Under the pieces are notes generated by a model that made no database searches, was not told where the DNA came from, and was given only the letters and a program-made list of their open reading frames with translations. Position numbers and translations under genes: made by a program. Shown one piece after another: positions 18,839-27,711 of a stretch of DNA of 64,000 nucleotides (the stretch's first letter is position 1; the number at the start of each line of letters is the position of its first letter). The DNA is taken from contig JAKFVL010000032.1 of assembly GCA_021732215.1 (NCBI GenBank), forward strand, positions 1 through 64,000. The letters run 5' to 3'. This DNA comes from Hyphomicrobiales bacterium (lineage in GTDB: Bacteria > Pseudomonadota > Alphaproteobacteria > Rhizobiales > Xanthobacteraceae).

Positions 18839-19483
18839 ATGTCCGGCATGACAGCAAGCCATGATGCAGCACGCGCGGACGGCGCGATGGCGCAAAAGGC
18901 GAAAGTGATTCAGCCAGCGTGGGTGCGCGTTGTGCACTGGATCAATGCGGTCGCGATGATCATGATGATCATGTCGGGATGGCAAATTTACAATGCGTCT
19001 CCGATTTTCAGTTTCACTTTCCCGACCACGATCACGCTTGGCGGATGGCTCGGCGGTGCGCTGCTCTGGCACTTCGCGGCAATGTGGCTGCTGGTGATCA
19101 ACGGACTGGTCTACGTGATTGCCGGCCTCGTGACCGGCCGCTTTCGTCGAAAGCTGTTGCCGATTTCGCCGGCCGGTGTGATCGACGACACCAGGGCGGC
19201 ACTCACCGGCAAGCTCTCTCACGACGATCTGTCGACCTACAACAACGTTCAGAAACTGCTTTATATCGGCGTCATCCTTGCCGGTGTCGTGGTTGTGCTG
19301 TCGGGTCTGTCGATGTGGAAGCCGGTCCAGTTTCAGGAATTGACCGCGGTCTTTGGCGGCTATGACAACGCCCGCGTCGTGCATTTCTTCGCGATGGCCG
19401 CGATTGTCGGCTTTCTCGTCATTCACGTCGTTCTGGCTGTGCTGGTGCCGAAGAGCCTGCGCGCCATGATCATCGGCCGTTAG
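18839..19483 (+). CDS. b-type cytochrome membrane subunit (cytochrome b561/formate dehydrogenase gamma-like)
   Basis: 214 residues from the ATG at 18839, with four transmembrane helices. WVRVVHWINAVAMIMMIMSGW has the first heme-ligand histidine, LLWHFAAMWLLVINGLVYVIAG the second region, and ARVVHFFAMAAIVGFLVIHVVLAVL the third. It probably exchanges electrons between the quinone pool and the downstream exported molybdenum enzyme, whose gene starts 11 bases after this stop. The longer upstream frame lacks a start signal. Electron direction is unknown. Confidence 0.88.
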   Translation: MSGMTASHDAARADGAMAQKAKVIQPAWVRVVHWINAVAMIMMIMSGWQIYNASPIFSFTFPTTITLGGWLGGALLWHFAAMWLLVINGLVYVIAGLVTGRFRRKLLPISPAGVIDDTRAALTGKLSHDDLSTYNNVQKLLYIGVILAGVVVVLSGLSMWKPVQFQELTAVFGGYDNARVVHFFAMAAIVGFLVIHVVLAVLVPKSLRAMIIGR

Positions 19484-19493
19484 GAGGCAGACC

Positions 19494-20270
19494 ATGGGCC
19501 GTACTTCGAAAATCATCCCCGGTGTCGATCAAACGTTGCTGGTCAAGGATGCAGCCTTGCTGCTGCCGGACCCCGCACGCCGCCGCTTCCTGGCCGGTGG
19601 CGCCAGTCTCGGTGCGCTCACGCTCCTGACCGGCTGCGACGTGGTCGACAGTTTTTCGGCGGAAGACGTGCTGAAGAAAATATCGAAGTTTAACGATGCC
19701 GTGCAGGCGCGGATTTTCGATCCTAACAAGCTGGCGCCGACCTATTCAGAAAGCATGATCAAGCGGCCGTTCCCGTTCAACGCATACTATACGCTGGACG
19801 AAGCGCCCGACGTGAAAGCGTCCGAATACAAGCTCGAGCTGACGGGCATGATCGCCAACAAGAAGCCGTGGACGCTGGATGAGCTTTACAAGCTGCCGCA
19901 GGACAAACAGATCACCCGGCACATCTGCGTCGAGGGCTGGAGCGCGATCGGAAGCTGGAGCGGGCCGAAGCTCGGCGATTTCCTCAAGACAATCGGCGCC
20001 GACACCAGCGCGAAGTACGTCCGCTTCATTTGTGCCGAAGGTTACACCACCTGTCTCGACATGCCGACGTGTTTTCATCCGCAGACCCAGATGTCATTCA
20101 GGTTCGACGACCAGATACTGCCGCGCGCCTACGGTTATCCGATGAAGGTTCGGGTGCCGACCCGGCTCGGCTTCAAGAATCCGAAATACGTCGTCGGCAT
20201 GGAAGTCACCAACGAGTATAAGGGCGGCTACTGGGAAGACTACGGCTACAACGACTACAGCGGTCTCTGA
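19494..20270 (+). CDS. Tat-exported molybdopterin-dependent oxidoreductase (sulfite oxidase/MsrP family), predicted lipoprotein
   Basis: 258 residues. A twin-arginine signal (ARRRFLAGG, Arg29–31) leads to a lipobox LLTGC48, so the protein is probably a Tat-dependent lipoprotein. The molybdopterin-binding domain of the sulfite-oxidase superfamily includes HICVEGWSAIGSWSG, whose cysteine should ligate molybdenum, and YPMKVRVPTRLGFKNPKYV. Its partner is the adjacent b-type cytochrome. The substrate is unknown; relatives act on sulfite, methionine sulfoxide or other oxides. Confidence 0.9.
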   Translation: MGRTSKIIPGVDQTLLVKDAALLLPDPARRRFLAGGASLGALTLLTGCDVVDSFSAEDVLKKISKFNDAVQARIFDPNKLAPTYSESMIKRPFPFNAYYTLDEAPDVKASEYKLELTGMIANKKPWTLDELYKLPQDKQITRHICVEGWSAIGSWSGPKLGDFLKTIGADTSAKYVRFICAEGYTTCLDMPTCFHPQTQMSFRFDDQILPRAYGYPMKVRVPTRLGFKNPKYVVGMEVTNEYKGGYWEDYGYNDYSGL

Positions 20271-21511
20271 TTGCTCGCAATGTGATCGGTTGTCGTCTCA
20301 TCGCTCGTCAGCCGCCGCTGGAAGCACGCGGCGAACGCGCCCACGACGAGCGCCGCGGCCGACACGGTCAGCGCCGAGTTCAGGCTTCCCAACAGGTCGC
20401 CGATCGCGCCGATCGCAATCGGACCGATCGTCTGCCCGATGCCGAAGACGATGGCCATCACCGCGATTGCCTTGGGCCATGTCGCCGCAGGATAGTTGAA
20501 CTGCGCGAAGGTGGTGGTCGCGCCGACCATCGTGAACAAGACCGACCCGAACACGAAGGCCGAAACCGCAAGGATCAGCGGCGACGTTCCGAGCAGCGGC
20601 AGCGCAGCGGCGGCGGCATTGACCGCCAACAGGATGGCGAGCGTCATGCCGCTTTGGCCGCGCGCTAGCAGTCCGCGCCACAGCCATGGCGACGCAATCG
20701 TGCCGAGCCCGATCAAGCACCAGAAGATGCTTTGAGCCCAGACGCTGCCACCGACGCCGCGGATGTAGGCGATCATGAAAGTCATGTAGGCGATGTAGCC
20801 TGCGCCGAAGCAGAAGTATGCGAACAGATAGGTCCAGATTTTCGACAGGCTGATGCGCGTCACAGCCTTGCTGTCCGTGGCGGGCGGAGTGTCGATGCGT
20901 TTCATCGTCATGATCAGACCCAGTGCGAGCGAGATGATCGCAAAGGCCGCCCATATCATCGGCCAGGAACCGGGGCCGATTGTTTGCAGCAGATACGGTG
21001 CCGCAATGCCCGACACGATGATACCGATCCCTGGTCCGCCGTAATAAAGTCCGAGCAGAAACGCCGACCGTGTGGGGTGTGCTTGTGCGATGTGGGCGGC
21101 CAGCGCACCGCCTGCGATGAACCCGAACGCTGCGCCGGCGCCTGCGAGCAATCGCGCGAAACTAAGAATGACAAAGTTCGAGGTGATGGCGCAGAGTGCC
21201 AGCGACAGCACGCAGGCGAGCACGCCGAGCCGCACCGCGTCGAACAGCCCGAATTTACGCACCAGGGCCGCCGTGCCGAGCGCCCCGAACAGATAGCCGG
21301 CGGCGTTGATGGTGTTCATGAAGCCGGCCGCGGAATACGACCACTGCAGGCTGTCGCGCATGTCCGGCAACACCAGCGCATAGCCGAACCGGGCGATGCC
21401 GATTCCGATTGTCGGCGCCAGCGACAGGATGAGAATCGTGAGCGCGGGATTTGCTGGCGGTGCGGGCTGCAAGTTCAACGTTTCGGCCTCCGGCAGCAAC
21501 TGTTCTGGCAT
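20255..21511 (-). CDS. MFS transporter, YbfB/YjiJ-like family
   Basis: 418 residues with about twelve transmembrane helices. IGIGIARFGYALVLPDMRDSLQWSYSAAGFMNTINAAGYLFGAL matches the YbfB/YjiJ family signature at helices 1–2. Members are putative exporters of unknown substrate. Its 3' end overlaps the convergent molybdenum-oxidoreductase gene by 16 bases. The 280-base region upstream (to leuB) is filled largely by a composite palindromic element. Confidence 0.85.
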   Translation of the reverse strand: MPEQLLPEAETLNLQPAPPANPALTILILSLAPTIGIGIARFGYALVLPDMRDSLQWSYSAAGFMNTINAAGYLFGALGTAALVRKFGLFDAVRLGVLACVLSLALCAITSNFVILSFARLLAGAGAAFGFIAGGALAAHIAQAHPTRSAFLLGLYYGGPGIGIIVSGIAAPYLLQTIGPGSWPMIWAAFAIISLALGLIMTMKRIDTPPATDSKAVTRISLSKIWTYLFAYFCFGAGYIAYMTFMIAYIRGVGGSVWAQSIFWCLIGLGTIASPWLWRGLLARGQSGMTLAILLAVNAAAAALPLLGTSPLILAVSAFVFGSVLFTMVGATTTFAQFNYPAATWPKAIAVMAIVFGIGQTIGPIAIGAIGDLLGSLNSALTVSAAALVVGAFAACFQRRLTSDETTTDHIASNQRPL

Positions 21512-21543
21512 GTCTGCCTGCGGTCTTCCAGCACCGGAGACCG

Positions 21544-21710
21544 CCAGTGGTCCGATTCCAACATTCGCATCCCGTTTCAGCAGTCGGCTTAGCGAATGTT
21601 AGAATCAAAGGACCACTGGCAAATATAGATTTCTCGTGGAGCTTGGATTTGCCATTCGCTATGCGAGTCTGAGGCGGGATGGGGAGCGAATGTCAAATCC
21701 ACTCCACGAG
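21544..21710 (+). repeat. composite double-palindrome element (family D), copy 1
   Basis: Palindrome 1 is bounded by CCAGTGGTCC (21544) and GGACCACTGG (21619). A linker CAAATATAGATTT follows. Palindrome 2 is bounded by CTCGTGGAG (21633) and CTCCACGAG (21710) and contains inverted GCGAATG motifs. The whole element recurs in reverse orientation at 27712–27876. Confidence 0.88.
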
Positions 21711-21791
21711 CGGCTTGCCATTTTTGCCCCGGCGCTCTAGCAATCCGCGCGCAATCAATCCTGTGTTCTCTGTTTCGCGAGGCGTTTTCCA

Positions 21792-22904
21792 ATGGCCAGC
21801 CATAAACTTCTCCTTCTGCCCGGCGACGGCATCGGCCCCGAAGTCATGGCCGAGGTCAAACGCCTGATCGGCTGGCTCAACAGTGCAGGGATCGCCTCGT
21901 TCGAAACCGAGGACGGTCTGGTCGGCGGCGCGGCCTACGATGCCCACAAGGTCGGTATTTCCGAAGACGACATGAAGCGAGCGCATGCGGCCGACGCCGT
22001 GATCTTCGGCGCCGTCGGCGGCCCGAAGTGGGACAGCATCCCTTATGATGTGCGTCCGGAGTCCGGCCTGCTGCGTCTGCGCAAGGATCTTGCGCTGTAC
22101 GCAAATTTACGCCCCGCGATCTGCTATCCGGCGCTGGCCGACTCGTCGAGCCTCAAGCGCGAGGTGGTCGAGGGCCTCGACATCATGATCGTGCGCGAGC
22201 TCACCGGCGGCGTCTATTTCGGCGAGCCGAAGACCATCACCGATCTCGGCAACGGCCAGAAACGCGCCGTCGATACGCAGGTCTACGATACTTACGAGAT
22301 CGAGCGCATCACGCGCGTTGCATTCGACCTCGCCAGAAAGCGCAAGAACAAGCTGACCTCGATGGAAAAGCGCAACGTCATGAAGTCCGGCGTGCTCTGG
22401 AACGAGGTGGTGACGCAGGTGCATCAGCGCGAATACAAGGACGTCACGCTCGAGCATCAGCTTGCCGATTCTGGCGCGATGCAACTGGTGCGCGCGCCCA
22501 AGCAATTCGACGTCATCGTCACCGACAATCTGTTCGGCGACATTCTGTCCGATATCGCGGCGATGCTCACCGGCTCGCTTGGCATGCTGCCGTCGGCATC
22601 GCTCGGCGACATCGATCCCAAGACCAAAAAGCGCAAGGCGCTGTACGAGCCGGTGCACGGCTCGGCGCCGGATATCGCCGGCAAGGGCATGGCCAATCCA
22701 GTCGCGATGCTGACCTCGTTCGGCATGGCGTTGCGTTACTCGTTCGATATGGGCGAGCTTGCCGACAAGCTCGATTCCGCGATCGCATCGACGCTGGCGA
22801 AAGGTCTGCGCACCGCCGATATCAAGTCCGACGGTGCTAGCATCGTTAGCACGCCGCAGATGGGCGAAGCCGTGCTGAAGGAATTGCAGGCGTTGTATGC
22901 CTAA
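21792..22904 (+). CDS. leuB: 3-isopropylmalate dehydrogenase
   Basis: 370-residue NAD-dependent decarboxylating dehydrogenase, the third step of leucine synthesis. [16 protein letters not shown] at the N-terminus, [14 protein letters not shown], the catalytic [28 protein letters not shown] and [19 protein letters not shown] are diagnostic. It stands apart from leuC and leuD, which lie at 45 kb and 29 kb on the opposite strand. The start has the normal family N-terminus ([13 protein letters not shown]). Confidence 0.98.
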   Translation: MASHKLLLLPGDGIGPEVMAEVKRLIGWLNSAGIASFETEDGLVGGAAYDAHKVGISEDDMKRAHAADAVIFGAVGGPKWDSIPYDVRPESGLLRLRKDLALYANLRPAICYPALADSSSLKREVVEGLDIMIVRELTGGVYFGEPKTITDLGNGQKRAVDTQVYDTYEIERITRVAFDLARKRKNKLTSMEKRNVMKSGVLWNEVVTQVHQREYKDVTLEHQLADSGAMQLVRAPKQFDVIVTDNLFGDILSDIAAMLTGSLGMLPSASLGDIDPKTKKRKALYEPVHGSAPDIAGKGMANPVAMLTSFGMALRYSFDMGELADKLDSAIASTLAKGLRTADIKSDGASIVSTPQMGEAVLKELQALYA

Positions 22905-22919
22905 GGATACCGAGGCTCC

Positions 22920-23504
22920 CTACGAGGGACCGCCCATGACGTTACCAGTCTGCAAGGCGCAGCTCGCGCCGCCTGCGGTCACCGAAATGACATCGACCTT
23001 TCGCTTCGTGATCGGGCTCAGCGAGACGGCCGATTTGCCCTCCTGAAAGGCCGTTGCGGTCCGCGCGCTGCAGCTGGTGAAGCCGGCATCGAAGTTAACC
23101 ACCGTGCGCCGAGCTCCGCCGCGGCCTTCGCCGACGATGGTCATCGTCTTGCCTGCGAATGACGGCGTGCGCACAGGATACGAGCCGCCGCCTTCGCCCG
23201 CGACCTGTTCGGTTGTCCCCGATCCGGCGCTGGTGGCATTGGTCTGACGTGTGAAGACGCGCCCGGCCGTACTGACATAAATGCTGAGCCTATGTGTTGC
23301 GCTGACTGACCGAACCGGGGTCCATGTGCCGTCTGATTTTTCGTCGCGCTGCTGCCGCGTCTCGCTCCAGTTGATGACGATCGACTTGCCCTTGAGCTGA
23401 TCGGGCGGTGCCGCATGGGCGGCGCTGGCGGTGCACGTCAAGAGTGCCGCTAGTCCGGCGAACGTCAGGCGCTTTCGGAAAACGGCACTCTGAAAAAAAT
23501 CCAT
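22920..23504 (-). CDS. secreted protein of unknown function
   Basis: 194 residues from the ATG at 23504, which gives a signal peptide (hydrophobic about residues 14–30, ending ASAAHA). The mature part has GKSIVINWSETRQQR, a Ser/Thr-rich middle and two cysteines near CSARTATAF and ASCALQTG that could pair. No domain is recognised. The larger upstream frame would place the signal sequence internally, so the shorter start is chosen. It lies convergent to leuB with a 15-base gap. Confidence 0.75.
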   Translation of the reverse strand: MDFFQSAVFRKRLTFAGLAALLTCTASAAHAAPPDQLKGKSIVINWSETRQQRDEKSDGTWTPVRSVSATHRLSIYVSTAGRVFTRQTNATSAGSGTTEQVAGEGGGSYPVRTPSFAGKTMTIVGEGRGGARRTVVNFDAGFTSCSARTATAFQEGKSAVSLSPITKRKVDVISVTAGGASCALQTGNVMGGPS

Positions 23505-23591
23505 TGACGCGCTCCGCAAACGGAAGGCTGCAATGCGCTCATCGTGACGCCGTGGCGTGCGTGTCGCAATATCCAAATCCAGGCAAAAAAG

Positions 23592-23611
23592 ACCCGGCGT
23601 TGCGGCCGGGT
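23592..23611. terminator. rho-independent terminator
   Basis: ACCCGGC/GCCGGGT stem with a short loop, a run of six A on the left (U-tract for minus-strand transcripts) and TTTT on the right. Serves the gene ending at 23648. Confidence 0.75.
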
Positions 23612-23647
23612 TTTGATTTCGCGATCGAAGGCGCGGATCAACAAAGA

Positions 23648-24010
23648 TCAATAAAACGGAATCTGGATCGGATAGCCGTTGAGATCGTATGGTGTGTCGG
23701 ACAGCGGTGAGCGAACGCTTGAGCGCGGCTGTGCGCGGTCGCTCGGGGACTGATTGCCCGGCGGGAATGCATAGTCCTGATACTTGCGCTCGCCCGGCAA
23801 CACTTCGGTGCCGGCGTCCAGCCAGGACCGCTTGGTCACATAGATCCGGGTCGGGCCGCGCTGGTATGAGACGTTCGGGCCGTCGGTGCGCACCAGCGCC
23901 GGGCGCTGATTCTTCCGCCTGGGTTCTTGAGCATTCGCTTCGGTCGCGCCGAACACGGCAACCGCTGCGATGGCGGCGGCAACGCCGGTGGCGAGCATTT
24001 TCAAAGTCAT
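23648..24010 (-). CDS. small secreted protein of unknown function
   Basis: 120 residues from the ATG at 24010: signal peptide (about 1–26, ending EANAQE), then a basic, proline-rich mature region with SYQRGPTRIYVTKRSWLDAGTEVLPGERKYQDYAFPPG. No domain recognised. The choice of the internal start is based on the signal peptide. A terminator follows immediately. Its partner, if any, is not evident; the next gene on the same strand (24177–24962) is separate. Confidence 0.72.
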   Translation of the reverse strand: MTLKMLATGVAAAIAAVAVFGATEANAQEPRRKNQRPALVRTDGPNVSYQRGPTRIYVTKRSWLDAGTEVLPGERKYQDYAFPPGNQSPSDRAQPRSSVRSPLSDTPYDLNGYPIQIPFY

Positions 24011-24176
24011 AGCGTCCTCGAACGTCCTGATTTGCCCCTGTTGTAGCCCCCTAAGGTCCGGGGCCACAAGGTGATTTCGGCCACACCTCAATGGGATAAT
24101 GGTGGCCGGGCTTCCAACATGTCGTGAACGCGAGGCGCTCCTGGTTCGTTCCCGGGCCCCAATCAGTGCGGTATTT

Positions 24177-24962
24177 CTAGAACCGGCCGCGCAGTTGCGG
24201 TTCATGCAAGCTGTTTGCCCAGTCGCCAGGCGTGGGCGCGACGTTGCAGGTGCCGCGCTTCAGCTCTGCGCGGGCGAAAAGCTCGGCCATTCTGGTGTCG
24301 TTTCCTGCCCCCAGCAGGGTCAGACGGTTCAGCATGCAGCCGATAAAGGCCCGCTGGGCCGCGATCGTGTCGGCCTGGCAGGCGAAACCCGTAAGCTGCA
24401 CGCGCGCGTTGTCGAATGTCTTGGCGAAGCCGAGGCAGGGCCTGGTTTTGCTTTCCTGTGCAGGGAAACGAATGAGCCCGACGGGGCCGAATTTGCTGTC
24501 GATCATGCCCGCTGCTTCGGCCTCGCCAGCCGCCAGCAGGCCCATCCGGATCGCGAGATCCGGGGCAGGGGGCGCGTTCTCGGGCGTTTCGCCGCCGGGA
24601 CGGAAGATTTCAATCTCGGCAACCGGCTGGTCGCCTGTACTGGCCCAGCTCAAGACATCCTTGCGGCCGCCTTCCGGGTGCCGGCGGATGCTATAAGTGC
24701 TTGTCCTGCCGTTAAAATCGACCTGATTGACGGTGAAAGCCGGATGCGGCTTGGCGACCTCGATCCAGCCCGGCCTGACCTGCGGCTCATTCGCGGCGAC
24801 GGGCAGCGCGGGCGAAACCAGATCGGCGGCAATGAAGGCAAGTGCGGCGAGGCCGCCCGCATAGGCCATCAGCCGAATGACCACGGCTCGGACCTCATCC
24901 GTGACACGCCGCAGCGCTGGATGAATTTCGGTTTGCTTTAACAGGTCGGGAAGCGTGGCCAT
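24177..24962 (-). CDS. membrane-anchored protein of unknown function
   Basis: 261 residues from the ATG at 24962. One hydrophobic segment (about residues 29–48) near the N-terminus suggests an uncleaved anchor with a periplasmic body. The body contains STYSIRRHPEGGRKDVLSW, a central proline-rich loop, and four C-terminal cysteines (RPCLGF, GFACQAD, GCMLNR, GTCNVAP) that may form disulfides. No known domain recognised. Divergent from asd. Confidence 0.7.
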   Translation of the reverse strand: MATLPDLLKQTEIHPALRRVTDEVRAVVIRLMAYAGGLAALAFIAADLVSPALPVAANEPQVRPGWIEVAKPHPAFTVNQVDFNGRTSTYSIRRHPEGGRKDVLSWASTGDQPVAEIEIFRPGGETPENAPPAPDLAIRMGLLAAGEAEAAGMIDSKFGPVGLIRFPAQESKTRPCLGFAKTFDNARVQLTGFACQADTIAAQRAFIGCMLNRLTLLGAGNDTRMAELFARAELKRGTCNVAPTPGDWANSLHEPQLRGRF

Positions 24963-25079
24963 AATATGCTGAGGAATGATGTGCCAACGTTGTCTTGGCA
25001 GCATTTCTCGCATAGAAGCGCACCCTCTTCCCTTTACCGCGAGGTATCGAGGGAGGGATATTTCCTCGGAGAGTGAACG

Positions 25080-26114
25080 ATGGGTTACAAGGTCGCAGTC
25101 GTGGGCGCGACCGGCAACGTGGGCCGGGAGATGCTCAACATCCTCGAAGAACGCAGCTTCCCGGCCAATGAGGTCGTGGCGCTGGCGTCACGGCGCAGCA
25201 TGGGCGTCGAGGTGTCCTACGGCGACAAAACCCTGAAAGTGAAAGCGCTCGAGAATTACGATTTCTCCGATGTCGATATCTGTCTGATGTCGGCTGGCGG
25301 CGAGGTGTCGAAGGAATGGTCGCCGAAGATCGCAGCGCAGGGCGCGGTCGTGATCGATAACTCGTCGGCCTTCCGTTACGATTCCGATGTGCCGCTGATC
25401 GTCCCGGAAGTGAATGCCGATGCGGTCGCGGGCTTCACCAAGCGCGGCATCATCGCCAATCCGAACTGCTCGACGGCGCAGCTCGTCGTCGCGCTGAAGC
25501 CGCTGCATGACTTTGCGAAGATCAAGCGCGTTGTCGTATCGACCTATCAGTCCGTCTCCGGCGCCGGCAAGGATGGCATGGACGAGCTGTTTGCGCAGAC
25601 CAAGTCGGTCTACACCAACAGCGAACTGGTGACGAAGAAGTTTCCGAAGCGGATCGCTTTCAACGTCATCCCCCATATCGATACGTTCATGGAGGATGGC
25701 TACACGAGGGAAGAGTGGAAAATGATGGCCGAGACCAAGAAGATTCTCGACCCGGCCATTCTGCTGACCGCGACCTGCGTGCGCGTGCCGGTGTTCATCG
25801 GCCATTCGGAAGCGGTCAACGTCGAATTCGAGAATCCGATCTCGCCGGACGAGGCGCGCGACATCCTGCGCAAGGCGCCGGGCTGTCTCGTGATCGACAA
25901 GCGCGAGCCGGGCGGATACGTCACGCCGTATGAATCGGCAGGCGAGGACGCCACCTACATCAGCCGCATCCGCGAGGATGCGACGGTCGAAAACGGCCTC
26001 GCGTTTTGGTGCGTCTCGGACAACCTGCGCAAGGGTGCGGCACTCAACGCGATCCAGATCGCCGAATGCCTGATTAACCGCAAGCTGATCAGCGCCAAGA
26101 AAAAAGCAGCTTGA
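25080..26114 (+). CDS. asd: aspartate-semialdehyde dehydrogenase
   Basis: 344-residue NADPH enzyme reducing aspartyl phosphate to the semialdehyde that feeds lysine, diaminopimelate, threonine and methionine synthesis. VAVVGATGNVGREML is the nucleotide fold, SAGGEVSKEW the phosphate loop, and the catalytic cysteine is C130 in NPNCSTAQLV; GHSEAVNVEFENPIS lies in the dimer domain. GGAGAG precedes the start. A paired GC-rich repeat (family A) follows the stop directly. dapF, a later enzyme of the pathway, lies at 53.7 kb. Confidence 0.98.
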   Translation: MGYKVAVVGATGNVGREMLNILEERSFPANEVVALASRRSMGVEVSYGDKTLKVKALENYDFSDVDICLMSAGGEVSKEWSPKIAAQGAVVIDNSSAFRYDSDVPLIVPEVNADAVAGFTKRGIIANPNCSTAQLVVALKPLHDFAKIKRVVVSTYQSVSGAGKDGMDELFAQTKSVYTNSELVTKKFPKRIAFNVIPHIDTFMEDGYTREEWKMMAETKKILDPAILLTATCVRVPVFIGHSEAVNVEFENPISPDEARDILRKAPGCLVIDKREPGGYVTPYESAGEDATYISRIREDATVENGLAFWCVSDNLRKGAALNAIQIAECLINRKLISAKKKAA

Positions 26115-26122
26115 GCATTCTT

Positions 26123-26267
26123 CTCCCCTCGCCCCGCGCGTGCGGGAGAGGGTTGGGGTGAGGGGCTATTCTCCGCGAACGCAGAGTTTGCGGTGACGCT
26201 CTTTACCCCTCACCCGGAAACCGCGCTGACGCTCAGTTTCCGACCTCTCCCCGCAAGCGGGTAGAGG
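26123..26267. repeat. GC-rich inverted-pair repeat (family A) without a gene inside
   Basis: Left half 26123–26165 ends in GGGGTGAGGGG. Right half 26206–26267 begins CCCCTCACCC, continues with a GGAAAC/GTTTCC hairpin and ends in a CTCTCCCCGC…GCGGG stem. The halves are in opposite orientation about 40 bases apart. It has the same architecture as the pair that encloses the DUF559 gene at 28931–29381. Confidence 0.82.
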
Positions 26268-26322
26268 TGACAAGTCCTGCCACGGTTGCTACGACATTGG
26301 GTAGCCGGACGGACTTGCGAAC

Positions 26323-26877
26323 ATGACCGAGCCCACCACCGACCAGCGGCCGATCAAGAAGCTCGAAAAAGGCTTCGAAGCCGTGCTGTTCAACAGCCGC
26401 TGGCTGATGGCGCCGTTCTATTTCGGCCTGATCGTCGCCCTTGCCGTGATGCTTTACAAGTTTGTCCTCGAACTCGGCCACTTCATCACCCATGCTTCGG
26501 CGGCGAAAGAGGCCGACATCATTCTCGGCGCGCTGTCGCTGATCGACCTTTCGCTGACCGGCAATCTCATTCTGATCGTGGTGTTTTCAGGCTACGAGAA
26601 CTTCGTCTCGCGCATCGATCCCGGCGGCCATCCCGATTGGCCGGAATGGATGACCAAGGTCGATTTCGCCGGCCTCAAACAAAAGTTGCTCGCGTCGATC
26701 GTCGCAATTTCCGCCATTCAGGTGCTGAAGGCGTTCATGGCGCTCGATACCTCCGTCAACACCGAAAAACTGATGTGGTTGGCCGGCGTGCATCTGGTGT
26801 TTGTGGTGTCCACATTGCTGATGGCGTTGTCGGATCGTTGGGGCAGCGATCACGGCGGCGGCAAGGGCGGGCATTAG
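26323..26877 (+). CDS. UPF0114 (YqhA) family inner-membrane protein
   Basis: 184 residues with about four transmembrane helices. EKGFEAVLFNSRWLMAPFYFGLI, the LIDLSLTGNLILIVVFSGYENFVSR segment and KQKLLASIVAISAIQVLKAFM match the UPF0114/YqhA family, whose role is unknown. The C-terminus is glycine/histidine-rich (DHGGGKGGH). Free-standing gene between two repeat-filled spacers. Confidence 0.88.
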   Translation: MTEPTTDQRPIKKLEKGFEAVLFNSRWLMAPFYFGLIVALAVMLYKFVLELGHFITHASAAKEADIILGALSLIDLSLTGNLILIVVFSGYENFVSRIDPGGHPDWPEWMTKVDFAGLKQKLLASIVAISAIQVLKAFMALDTSVNTEKLMWLAGVHLVFVVSTLLMALSDRWGSDHGGGKGGH

Positions 26878-26899
26878 ATTCAATGTTGGAATATTCTTC

Positions 26900-27018
26900 C
26901 GTCATCGCCGCGCTTGACCCGGCGATCCATCTTGCATGTAGCGATTGTTATGAGATGGCTGCCCGGGTCATAGGCGAGCGAAGCGACGCCGTTCTGCGAA
27001 AGGCTACGCCCGGCATGA
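26900..27018. repeat. CGTCAT-type palindromic repeat pair (family C)
   Basis: Begins TCCGTCATCGCCGCGCTTGA and ends CCCGGCATGACGAAAG, with inverted CCCGG/CCGGG and TCATAGGCGAGCG motifs between. It fills the gap between the UPF0114 and carbonic-anhydrase genes. Similar repeats lie at 48853–48925, 51896–52012, 57693–57810 and 58438–58530. Confidence 0.65.
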
Positions 27019-27036
27019 CGAAAGATAGGATTGGGC

Positions 27037-27693
27037 TCAAGCCTTGGCGTCCGCCGCCGCGCCCACATCGTGAAATTCGCCGGTCTGCGGATCGCGCAGC
27101 GACAGCGAGCCCTGTGCGACGCCGAAGAACGCGCCGTGCAGCTTGAGCTTGCCGCGCTCGACCAGAATCTTCACGCAGGGGAACGTCATCAGGTTTTCGA
27201 GGCTGCGCTTCACCGCGGCACGTTCGAGCTTGGCGAGAAATTGCTGCTTGGACATGTCGCCGCGCGGTCCGATCTCTTTCGCTTCCGGCTCCATCAGTTC
27301 CATCCACTTGCCGATGAAGTCGCCAGGCGACAGTGGCGCGGTTTCTTCCGCAAAGGCGCGGATGCCGCCGCATTGCGCATGGCCCAGCACGACGATGTGT
27401 TTCACCTTCAGCACCTGCACCGCGAATTCCAGCGCGGCCGACACTGCGCGCGCCGCGCCGTCTGGCGTGTACGGCGGCACGAGATTGGCGACGTTGCGGA
27501 TCACGAACAGTTCGCCCGGTCCGGCGTCGAAAATCACTTCCGGCGACACACGGCTGTCGCAGCAGCCGATCACGAGGGTTTCCGGCGACTGGCCGTACTC
27601 CGACAATTCGCGATAGCGCGATTGCTCGGCGGGCAGCCGGTTGGCGGCGAAACTGCGATAGCCGTCGATCAGATTCTTCGGAAAGTCCGTCAT
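27037..27693 (-). CDS. beta-class carbonic anhydrase
   Basis: 218-residue zinc enzyme interconverting CO2 and bicarbonate. The metal ligands are C45 (with D46-S-R48 in CCDSRVSPE), H105 and C108 (HAQCGG). The length and the FVIRNVANLVPP segment fit the plant-type/CynT-like beta class. No cyanase or Rubisco genes are adjacent, so a general bicarbonate-supply role is likely. The upstream spacer is occupied by a family D composite element. Confidence 0.95.
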   Translation of the reverse strand: MTDFPKNLIDGYRSFAANRLPAEQSRYRELSEYGQSPETLVIGCCDSRVSPEVIFDAGPGELFVIRNVANLVPPYTPDGAARAVSAALEFAVQVLKVKHIVVLGHAQCGGIRAFAEETAPLSPGDFIGKWMELMEPEAKEIGPRGDMSKQQFLAKLERAAVKRSLENLMTFPCVKILVERGKLKLHGAFFGVAQGSLSLRDPQTGEFHDVGAAADAKA

Positions 27694-27711
27694 CGCGGCG
27701 CTCCTTGTGCA

